The position numbers and the translations under genes were made by a program. Positions 36,801-48,800 of a stretch of DNA of 64,000 bases are shown one piece after another (positions within the stretch are counted from its first letter, which is position 1; each line of letters starts with the position of its first letter). The stretch covers positions 68,289,241 through 68,353,240 of the forward strand of contig NC_092091.1 in assembly GCF_045679555.1 (NCBI RefSeq), read 5' to 3'. Below the pieces are notes generated by a model, which saw nothing but the letters and a program-made list of their open reading frames with translations, had not been told where the DNA came from and did no database searches. This stretch comes from Salvelinus alpinus. Its lineage: Eukaryota; Chordata; Actinopteri; Salmoniformes; Salmonidae.

Positions 36801-39800
36801 TCTATTGTAGTAGTAACTGTTGCCCCATCTAGATGTCTATTGTAGTAGTAACTGTTGCCCCATCTAGATGTCTATTGTAGTAGTAACTGTTGCCCCATCT
36901 AGATGTCTATTGTAGTAGCAACTGTTGCCCCATCTAGATGTCTATTGTAGTAGTAACTGTTGCCCCATCCAGATGTCTATTGTAGTAGTAACTGTTGCCC
37001 CATCCAGATGTCTATTTAGTAGCAGCTGTTGCCCCATCTAGATGTCTATTGTAGTAGTAACTGTTGCCCCATCTAGATGTCTATTTAGTAGCAGCTGTTG
37101 CCCCATCTAGATGTCTATTGTAGTAGTAACTGTTGCCCCATCCAGATGTCTATTGTAGTAGTAACTGTTGCCCCATCTAGATGTCTATTGTAGTAGTAAC
37201 TGTTGCCCCATCTAGATGTCTATTGTAGTAGTAACTGTTGCCCCATCTAGATGTCTATTGTAGTAGTAACTGTTGCCCCATCTAGATGTCTATTGTAGTA
37301 GTAACTGTTGCCCCATCTAGATGTCTATTGTAGTAGTAACTGTTGCCCCATCTAGATGTCTATTGTAGTAGTAACTGTTGCCCCATCTAGATGTCTATTG
37401 TAGTAGTAACTGTTGCCCCATCTAGATGTCTATTGTAGTAGTAACTGTTGCCCTATATAGATGTCTATTGTAGTAGTAACTGTTGCCCCATCTAGATGTC
37501 TATTGTAGTAGTAACTGTTGCCCCATCTAGATGTCTATTGTAGTAGTAACTGTTGCCCCATCTAGATGTCTATTGTAGTAGTAACTGTTGCCCCATCTAG
37601 ATGTCTATTGTAGTAGTAACTGTTGCCCCATCTAGATGTCTATTGTAGTAGTAACTGTTGCCCCATCTAGATGTATATTGTAGTAGTAACTGTTGCCCTA
37701 TATAGATGTCTATTGTAGTAGTAACCGTTGCCCCATCTAGATGTCTATTGTAGTAGTAACTGTTGCCCCATCTAGATGTCTATTGTAGTAGTAACTGTTG
37801 CCCCATCTAGATGTCTATTGTAGTAGTAACTGTTGCCCCATCTAGATGTCTATTGTAGTAGTAACTGTTGCCCCATCTAGATGTCTATTGTAGTAGTAAC
37901 TGTTGCCCCATCCAGATGTCTATTGTAGTAGTAACTGTTGCCCCATCTAGATGTCTATTGTAGTATTATACTGTCATACTTGTTTGCAAATTGCTCTTTC
38001 ACTCCATTGACCTGATTTTATTTTATTTTTCATACAAAGGAAAGAAAACATTTGAAATAGTTTTTGGGATGCATTTTAGGATACATGGGAAATATAAAAC
38101 ATTGGCCAAATGTATTTTAATGTGTGACATACATTTACAAATGTATTTGGAATACATAAATGTGTATGGAAATACACTGGGTACAAAACATTAAGAATGC
38201 CTGCTCTTTCCAAGATATAGACTGAAGTGGAGGAGAAAGGTTAAAGAAGGATTTTCAAGCCTTGAGACAGTTGAGTCATGGATTGTGTATGTGTGCTATT
38301 CACAGGGTGAATGGGCAAGACAATAGATTTAAGTGCCTTTTGAACAGGTTATGGTAGTAGGTGCCAGACGCACCGGTTTGTGTCAAGAACTGCACCGACA
38401 GTTAGTCTCAATTTACTGCTGCTATTTAAAGACAACAGATTATGTTCCGAATTAGATTCTTGACAGTCACTAGACTAGACAATCTCTTGAACCTTGCTGT
38501 CTCACCCAGGGACCTGGATGCCAGGGCTAAGAGCGAGCGTTACCGGGCCTTGTTCCGTCTGCCCAAGGATGAGAAGCTGGACGGACACACGGGCTGCACC
38601 CTTTGGACCCCCTTCAACAAGATGCACATCCTGGGCCAGATGTTTGTCTCCACTAACTACATCTGCTTCACTTCCAAGGAGGAGACCCTGTGCAGCCTCA
38701 TCATCCCCCTAAGAGAGGTGAGTCTGGCTGGGTACAGACTCTGGTGATTGACCGTAGTCCTGGAGCTTAGTGTTGACCCGGAGCAGTAGTCTGCATTGAC
38801 TGGAGCTCTCTGGGATTTCGGGTTGGTGACCGTTGAGCTAGACTTTTGTGACAATGTTGGATGATGCTAAGACATAAGTCAATGTGGGAGCACTATAGAT
38901 TTGAGATTTTCCATCAGGAAAGAAAGGTTACCTTTGACAAGTTGTGCTGCTGTAGGGGGTGTACTAGCAGGGCAGTTAGAAAGAGCAGCAGCCGGCTTAA
39001 CACTCTGGTAGGGGCTGTCACTCCCAATCTGCTTTAGTCACTGGCTGCCCCTCGCCCAGCCATTGCCTTGTCGATCAGGATTCCCCCCCCCCTGTCAAAT
39101 CCTATCCCCATCAGCCATCTTAAACTACCAATCGCTGGCAGGGCAGAATGTGGATCGACGTCTAGTGTTACGATGTGTGGCACTGAATCAATTCAGTCAC
39201 CTAGTATGTGGTTTGAACTGTTGATATGGTGAGACCTATTGTGTGCTTGGTATGGTATGTTGGCCTTTGGTCATTGCACATGAGAATATTGGCCTAAGTG
39301 GTTAGATGGGGAAATAAATCAATACACATGCGATGGGTTACTGTAATTCGTGTTCTACATCGAACACTTTCTCATATGAAATAGGAGATTTATATCTTGT
39401 GTTGCATCCCCATATCTTATGACTGACATGTGACTGGCATGTCTGTTGTGACTGGCATGTCTGTTGTCTGACACAACCCTGCACCTTGATTAATCAACCC
39501 TGCACCTTAGAGGCTGCTGCCCAATATACATGGAATCACTGGTCACTTGAATAATGTTTACTTACTGCATTACTCATCTCATATAATATATTTTATACTG
39601 TATTCAATTTACTAGTATTTTAGTCAATGCCACTCTGACATTGCTCGTCCTAATATCTTAACTCCATTCTTTTACTTTAGATTTGTGTGTATTGTTGTGA
39701 ATTGTTAGATACTACTGCAGTGTTGGAGCTAGGAACACAAGCATTGCACTACACCTGCAATAACATCTGCTAAATATGTGTATGTGACCAATAACATTTT

Positions 39801-42800
39801 ATTTGTTATGACTGGCATATCTGTTGTCTGACATATGACTGACATCTATTGTGACTGACATACCTGTTGTGACTGATACATAAATGACATATCTGTTGTG
39901 ACAGACCTCTGTGTCTCTGTCCCTCCCAGGTGACGATAGTGGAGAAGGCGGACAGCTCCAACTTTTTGCCCAGCTCAGTGTCCATCAGCACCAAGAACAG
40001 GATGACTTTCCTGTTCGCCAACCTCAAGGACCGGGACTTCCTGGTCCAGAGGATCTCTGACTTCCTGCAGCAGACCACCTCCAAGATCTACTTCGAGAGG
40101 GAGATCACCGGGAGTGTGAACAGCTCCGACGATGAGGTGAGGGCACATCTATGTCATTGTATATCTAGGATGTTGTACATAATTTAGGTCTATACTCTTC
40201 CACAACTGCTCCCCAAGTTTGCTGATAAGTCTCCCTCTACTTCAGGTCTTCAGTAAATACTTTAGCATGATTATTATCACAGGTCTCTGATCAGCTCTTA
40301 TCATAAAGCACACTGCATTAACTATCCTTACCCTGATCCTGGACTTGTTCTGCTCTCCACCAGGTGTATTCTCAGTAATATTAGTATGGCATCTCATCAC
40401 AGGTCTCGGAACAGTTGTTATGATAAATTCATGATAATTGACTGCGTTAACAATCTCCTAATTCTGATCCTGAATCTGTCTCTCTCTCCTCTAGTTGTAC
40501 TCCCAGCAGGGCTCTCTCCTCTCCAGCAGTCCCCAGCGCAGCAGTCTGGGCTCAGAGGGCTCCTCCGAGGGTGAGCGCCAGTTTAACCTCAATGACAACA
40601 GCGTGCCCACCGCCACCCAGGCCCTCATGACAATGTACCGCCGCCGCTCGCCGGAGGAGTTCAACCCCAAACTGGTACGGTCATTGAATGGTCACGGAAT
40701 ATGCAGTTCTGTTCACATGTTGGGGGCTCCTGAGTGGCGCAGCGGTCTAAGGCACTGCATCTCAGTGCTAGAGGTGTCACTACAGGCCCTGGTTCGATTC
40801 CAGGCTGTATCACAACCGGCTGTGATTGGGAGTCCCATAGGGCGGTGCACAATTGGCCCAGCGTCGTCCGGGTTAGGGTTTGGTCGGGTTAGGAATGTCA
40901 TTGTAAATACGAATTTGTTCTTAAATGACTTGCCTAGTTAAATAAACATGTGGTCGAACACAAGAAGATGCTCTATTGCTATAGTAGAGAATTGGAAAGA
41001 TTGCACATGATTGATGGAACTGAACTGGGACTAAATGAATTGAGTTAAACTCTTATTTACAGTGACAAAATATTGTAACAAACTGTAATTGCGTGTATAT
41101 ACCTACATGCTGAATAAGACATTGGGAATCCAATTTTCTGCATGTAATAACCTGAGGCTTTTCTCAAGCCTCAAATCAAATTGTTTTGCTTGCGTACACC
41201 TATTTAGCAGATGTGATTGCGGGTATAGCGAAGTGCTTGTGATCCGAGCTCCAACAGTGCGGTAATATCTAACAATACAAAACAAAGTTGCTTAGGAGCC
41301 AGAAACAGAGCGGCCATGTCTATCGGCGCCATCAGTGTCTCAACCTTGATCTAAAACAATGCTTGGGTTGCAGTCAGTGTGTTCTGTTCCTGCTCTAACC
41401 TCCAGCTGGCTTTGCATTGCACAGTTCAAAGGCCTGCAGGGAAGTTGCTGATGTAGACCAATGGAGGGGGAGTGTGTGGAAAGTATATTAGATCCGAGTT
41501 AATTGAAGTAAATAAAGCCTTAATGAAGTTCCTCAGACCTCTTGGGGAGTATTTGTGCTACATACGTCTGTGTCCAAAGTTAGAAATATTGTTTAGGCTT
41601 TGAAGGTTCTCTGGCTCGTTATTTAATGAGGTGGGATTTTTTTTTTGACTCCTACGAACCATCCTGATCTCTCGAGCTTACATTCTGCGTGTATTGAAAC
41701 AATGTAAGCGTGCCAGATTAGGATGGTTCGTACGAGGCTAGTCATTTTTTTTGTGCTTTTTTTTTTGCTTTCTGCAGAGAAGTCGGGTTGTTGGCTCAGC
41801 TGTTACAAGGGTGTCTACTTTCTTTCTCTCGCTCTCTCTGTCCTTGAACATTCTGTAGTTCTCTCTAAGGGGAGCTTTACTGGCATGAAATGTGTCTCTT
41901 ATGACATTTCTCTTTTTTTCTTTTTCTAACACATGCAAGATTATTAACTGTCAATTTCAATATTTCCCCAGGCCAAGGAGTTCCTGAAGGAACAGGCGTG
42001 GAAGAACCACTTCACCGAGTACGGCCAGGGGGTGTGTATGTACCGTACAGAGAAGACCAAGGACCTGGTGCTTAAAGGCATCCCAGAGAACATGAGGGGA
42101 GAGCTGTGGCTGCTCTTCTCTGGTGAGGCCAACAGTCGCACGCGTTCTCACAAACAGTCAGACGTGGGCATGATCTCACAATACACTCTCACATTCACTG
42201 TACATAGTCATTTGTATATGACATTATGCCCCCCGGTTCTTGACATTCATATACTCGACTTTCACTCATTCTGTATCTCCACAAGCCGTGCTGATACACA
42301 CGCTCAAAGACCACAGATAGACAGTACTACGTGCTCATACACCAACTCCTAACCTGCATTCAGCATCGTGTGGTGGGACCACACATCTCATTACTATAGT
42401 TATTGTTACCACAGGAGGAAAAACAACAGTAAAAACACATCAGGTTTGGGGTTTTCCCAAACCCCCCTTTGTGGTATGAGCACAGAATGGTTCATCATCC
42501 AGGTGTATTAGAAGTATTGACAGTCAAATATTAGCTATTCTTTCAGTGTACATATGGATTTGGGTAGCCTCATTAAACATGCATTAGCTTGGCCTTGGCA
42601 ACGCATTCCATTCCCATCTCCTGCCTGAGCAGCAGTATCTAACCCGTAACTGGGCTGCGTCCTTCACGTCCACTGCTACAGCATATTACAGTGAGAGCAC
42701 ACATTCTATAGTCTGCTTATTGTACGCCAAACTGAACACTGTCAGTCTGGTTTAACCAGGCTTTACAAACACAGCAGCTTATGTAGGGGTTGTGTTAGAG

Positions 42801-45800
42801 ACGTAGGCCTACATTGTGACCACCGTAGCTGTGAAAAGCTGACCTATATAAATAAACCTGAAGAACCAGTTGGCCTACAGGGAGAGTCACTGCGAAGATC
42901 ACCAAACAATGTTTTATTCTTCTTCCTGGAGGAAATGCCTTGCACCCACACGACAGCACTAACAATTAGCGACTATCTACCTGCTCTTTCCGTCCCCTAG
43001 TGACCTACTTGTGGTACCTTCCGCAGTCGCCATGGCAGCCATACATCTGCACTTCCTGGAGGGACTGGTGTGTTTACATGTTAGCCTAGCGTCTCTGTTG
43101 GCGAAGCTCGCTAGCTGTGTTTTTATGTGGAAGAAGATGCAGCATTTGAATGCAACCTCTATACTTGTCCCTCTACTCACACTCACTGTCACAGTGGGAA
43201 CAGTTGATAAGCCTGAGTTTGACTGCGCTAGAAGAGTGAGTTTGAGGGTGGTCTGATTCAACAGACTTTTACCCAGGACCCCCCCCCCCCCCCTCTTAAT
43301 GGTTTAGCCTGTGTTGTTGTTGCTGCTTCCACAGCTGGGAGTACGGGAGGGGGAGGGTTATAAAGGCACTAAGGTTTCAGTGTAGAAGGGATTCTGCCTA
43401 AAGTGAGAGTGAAAGGCTTACAACTGCATGTCTACTGGCTGCTTGCCACATCCGTCCGTTAGTAGAGATGGCATGTCTTGAGTTCTGGTTTCATCACTCT
43501 AACCATTTCTGAAACTGATTACATTGAATATGCAATGCCATTGCAATGCTAGCCTAACTTAGCCAGATGTAAAATAAACGCCTGAAACTAGATCCCATAT
43601 ATGGTCTTGAAGAGAATCAAAACATAACTTTTGGGGGGAGGTTCTCTTCTGCACTGTTCATCCAATCCAGTAAATGTGGAGGAGTCCAGATGGAGCGTTG
43701 CCTTGTTAACGTCCAAATGCGGAAGTCGCATCACAGGCTCTCTTTCCATTTCCCCCTGAAAACTGGAACATCCGTTTGTTAGCAATTCTCCTAAGGCTGT
43801 TGGTTGAAAGGTGGGCCTGACATTAACTTTGTTTCACCAGACCAATTTTTTTAAACAGCAATTGGCTGATGTTCTGGTGCCAGTGGGCCTCGTTTAACGC
43901 TATACTAACTGTGGTCACTATATTCCCCCCCCCCCCTCCCCCCCAGGGGCGATCAATGAGATGGCGACCCACCCTGGCTACTATGAGGACCTGGTAGAGA
44001 AGTCTATGGGGAAGTACAACCTGGCGACGGAGGAGATCGAGAGAGACCTGCACCGCTCCCTCCCTGAACACCCAGCCTTCCAGAACGAGATGGGGATCGC
44101 TGCCCTACGAAGGGTCCTTACTGCCTACGCCTTCAGAAACCCCAACATAGGCTACTGCCAGGTACACACATGGTATATAGTATACACACATGGTATATAG
44201 TGTACGCACACAGACGCACCAGTCCTGTCGCTCAAGATCCACTGCCAATTAGACGTCCGTCCAGGTAAGCAGGACGTCATGAGATTACTTCAAAACCGGC
44301 CTCTAGGGGCAATGTTGGCGCTATTACCTTTAAGTCCTGTGGACAGGGATGGCGGATGGGCGTAAACTGCGAGCTCCGGCTCTGAAAGTCGCGTGTTCAA
44401 TCCCAGTGCTAAGCACTATTTTTGTCTATCCCAAACCTTAACCCTTAACTTAACCATTCGGAATGAATGCCTAATCTTCAAAATGTTATGTTTGTGGACA
44501 AACATCTGATTCTGCAGTGAGACCGTGAGCTTGTTACACACACACACATACACACTTATTTTACAACACAATCATTCACACTGCGCTTCAGTTTATAAAG
44601 GGTTAAGTCACATAGTAGTTTGCCACTTCTATAGCTGTCCTGACTCCCCCGCGGGTCCCTAATCTTGGTTCCCCCTGCGGGTCGAAGCCATGCGGTTCCC
44701 TCTTGACTGCCGGTCCATCTGTTGGCAGCTTGATACTCTGAAGACGTTTAACTCAGGCTGAAAAGACCTACTGTCACATAGCTGTTTATTTTGATTCTTG
44801 TTTTGCTTTTTGAAGGGTTTTAAGATTCTGTAAAGAAAAACGCTATAGAAGTTGAATGTATTATTCTGAATAATCTTGGTGGTTCTTCCTAGGCCATGAA
44901 CATTGTGACGTCGGTGCTGCTGCTGTATGCTAAAGAGGAGGAGGCCTTCTGGCTGCTGGTGGCTCTGTGTGAGCGGATGCTGCCTGACTACTACAACACC
45001 AGGGTCGTAGGTCAGTTGGAAGCTTCTGGAATGAGGCTGTAGTAGGGCAATGGGTGGCTTTGTGGTCGACTGGTGTGTTTGCCTCTGCGTTTTTAACTTG
45101 GTCTCAGTGTCTCTATTTTATGTTTTGTGTTCAGATCTGTGTATGTGTCCCTCAGTCTTTGTGTATATCTGTTGGTATCGTTCTCCCTCTTACTGTATCA
45201 GTGTCCGGCATAGGCCTCTTTTTTCTGTCTTGCTAACCTCCCACTTCCTCTTCTCCAGGAGCTCTGGTAGACCAGGGTGTTTTTGAGGAGCTGGCCAGGG
45301 AGTACGTCCCTGAACTCTACGACTGCATGCAGGACCTGGGAGTCATCTCTACCATTTCCCTCTCCTGGTTCCTCACCCTGTTCCTCAGTGTCATGCCCTT
45401 CGAGAGTGCTGTGGTGGTGGTCGACTGCTTCTTCTACGAGGGCATCAAGGTCATCTTCCAGCTGGCGCTCAGCGTGCTGCACGCCAACATCCACCAGCTG
45501 CTGGGGGCAAAGGACGATGGAGAGGCCATGACCGTGCTGGGAAAGTGAGGACGGGTGGGGGTGGAAGACTGACAAGGGGCCAAAGATACTAAAACAGGGC
45601 TTTTCAATTTCGGTCCTGGAGGGCAGAAACACTGCTTGATTTGTTTCTACCTGGTAGTTAATTGTATTCACCTGGTGCACCAGGTCTGATGAAACCAGAA
45701 GGGTTTTAGCACTGCAGTACCAGAATTGGAACAGCCCTGGACTAAAGGGACATGACTGGTAGGCAAACTCATGACTGGAACACTGAACCTAACCTAACCT

Positions 45801-48800
45801 GAACCTAAACTAAAACACTAACCTTTGCCCTGACCTTAATCCTAACCATAACCAATTAGGTCATTCAACATGGGTTTGCTGGTCAGTCATGCTACTTTAG
45901 TTTTTCACTCAAAGAGCAGACCCCATGAGTCGGGTCAAAGGTCAAATTGTGTTGGCGGAAGTGACACGAGAGATCATCTTGTTTTGAAACACTGCAATAA
46001 GAACACTTCTTAATTCAATTAAAGCTTGATATTGATAAGCTGTCAGTATAAAGGATTTGGTTGTGTGACACATTTGTGTGTAGGTACCTGGACAGCGTGA
46101 CCAATAAGGACAGCACCCTGCCTCCCATCCCCCACCTGCACTCCCTGCTGACAGACGATGGGGATCCCCACCCAGAGGTGGACATTTTCAAGCTGGTCCG
46201 CAGCTCCTACGAGGTGAGTCTTCGCACCATGACCAGGGCACTGCCCATCCACCCGTCATTCAATCATTCCTTCAATCTGTCAGAGATGGGGTCAATTCCA
46301 TTTCAATTCAGTCAATTAAGTTGAAATGGAATTCAGCCCAACCCTGCTTCCTAGACCCATATGTATTCACTGGTAGAACTGTCACTCTGTTTTGACCTTT
46401 ACTCTGGCTGGTGATTATGCAGTCTCAGTGAATATCCCAGCCGTAGGATAGCAGCAGTGTTGACCTCTCTCTCTCGGTCCCGTGTGGCTGTTTGTAGAAG
46501 TTTGGCTCCATCCGGGCAGACGTGATCGAGCAGATGCGCTTCAAACAGAGGCTAAGGGTCATTCAGACCATCGAGGACACCACCAAACGCAACGTGGTAA
46601 CGACCCCTGCTATTACACACACTGTATGGTACACCAGATGTTGGGTGTGGAGGATTTCAAGTCATTTTAAGCCATTGTTTCTGCACTCAGGGATGTTCTT
46701 TAGAGGTTTAGGAGTGTGTGTTACTGATTGTATTCAATGCTGGTTAGTTCTGATCTCCTCACACAGCTCCTAAATCCACTGTTCTCTTTCAGGTCAGAAC
46801 CATTGTCACGGAGACTGCATTCAGCATCGACGAACTGGAGGAGCTCTACGTTCTGTTCAAGGTGAGTGACAGCCATGCTGTAGCCAATAGGAACTTAAAG
46901 GAACTGACCTCTAACCAATAGGAACTTAAAGGAACTCATCTCTTCCTGTATTGCTTTTCCTCAGCCTCCCTTTCTCTATGGAAGGGCGTCTCAGTTCTCC
47001 TAGCTCTCACATAGTGCCCTGCTGCCACGGCAACGCTGAATTATGGGCTATAATTGGAGCCGGGACTTAATATCCATAGAGACAGACCTAAAACCCTGGC
47101 AACAGCATTTTACTCTTCATCCATTAACACAACGGACGCTCACTGCTCAGTCCTGTTAGAGGACATGGAGAAAGACGGATGAGACTTCAGCACAGTTCTG
47201 ATGGTCAGGGGTGCTGGTATAAGATGTGAGAAGTAGAGAACTTTTAATACCCAATGTTGTGCAATGTTCACATTGTTCTCTGTTGATATCAAGTACTTAT
47301 CCATTAGAAACATTGTGCAAAGCAATTCAGCCGTATCTATATGCATTTCCTCACCGTGGGCGACCACATTTTCCCACATGTAGCATAGGTATCACCATTT
47401 GGTCTCATTCCACCTCGCTTCTTTATACTTCAACATTTTCTAGAAAACTGCTATATAGATGTAATATTTCTTTCATTCACATTAAAACCCTGTTGAATCT
47501 ATTTCTATAATTGAATCTATCAAATCTATTTCTACCATCTTCATTCTCCAGGCGGAACACCTGACCAGCTGCTATTGGGGCGGAACGGGTGGCAGCAACC
47601 CCACGGAGCGCCACGACCCCAGCCTGCCCTACCTGGAGCAGTACCGCATCGACCTGGAGCAGTTCAGCGGGCTGTTCTCCCTGCTCTTCCCCTGGGCCCC
47701 TGTCAACGGGGCCCACGCAGACCCCCTGGCCCTGCGCTTCTTCAGGCTCCTGGACCATAACGGAGACTCTCTGATTAATTTCCGGGAGTTTATTAGTGGA
47801 CTGAGTGAGTATTGGTGGAGGTGGGTGAGGGGGTGTATCAAATAGAAGTTGACAAATTATTGTAGCAACTGGTCAAAATGGATATTAAGTCTATATAGAC
47901 ATAATGAAATGTTATGACAAATTATCGCATCTATGGTGTATTTCAGGTGTTTTATGCCACGGGGATCTGACTGAGAAACTGAAGCTCCTGTACAAGATGC
48001 ATGTGATTCCTGGTAAGTATGTGTGTGTGTACTGTTCACAGAGAGGGAAAGAAGTCCAGAGGGAAATCTATACTCCTTATATGCTGTCATAACTGAGTGA
48101 GGGGGAGGCTGTTTTAAGGATAGGGGATTGGATTTATTTACTGTAAAGGAGGAAAGATGAATTATTTTGTTCTCTCCCTCGCTTGGTTGAGCATATGGAG
48201 CACCAACCGCAGCTTCCCTTCTCAAGACTCACACAGCAGTATTTTAACTCGGCTGGAAATCTACCTCTCAATCAGAAGAGCTTTCATGGCTCTCTGGCTC
48301 AGCTCCCGTTAATTCCCTGTATAACAGCAAAGCCTGAAGCAGCTATTGTTTTGGTTCTCGGAATGATGGGGTTAGCTTTTTTCCTTTGCCAGCCACAAGG
48401 AAACATGGAAATATGGTCTCTGGCAGAATGATATATGTTGAGAACTAACAGATGTTTAGCAAGAAGAGGATACAGAAATGACTGATAAAGGCATTGATTT
48501 CAGACTTATGATCAAACATTGGGATGTGTGAGGCCTCGATGGAAAGATAATGATAAATTGATACAATTTATATTGCACTTTTTCAACTGCAGTATTTGAG
48601 GCATTATGATAACGCCCCTTACAGCACTTTGAGCATCTGGAAAGGCGCTATATAAATGCTATCAATTATAATAAAAATGATAAGGCCCAAAATGTTGTAT
48701 CTTCCTGTCCCCTCCCAGAGGTGACCCATGAGCAGGAGGAGCCAGACTCTGCCTTCGAGGCCACCCAGTACTTCTTTGAGGACATCACCCCGGAAACCAA

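Larger units (their letters stand above)
30785..38509 (+). other. TBC1D9 intron 6
   Basis: This 7,725-nt intron is about 85% minisatellite. It splits an Arg codon just before the second GRAM domain. Beyond the array it contains a Tc1-like end fragment near its 3' side. Confidence 0.9.

Noticed and set aside
31392-37965. CRISPR-like appearance of the 35-bp repeats
   Set aside because: Units are directly adjacent with no unique spacers, and the context is a vertebrate intron. It is a minisatellite.
45785-45860. AACCTAACCTAACC run resembling telomere repeat
   Set aside because: Too short and degenerate, without TTAGGG/CCCTAA periodicity. It is ordinary intron sequence.
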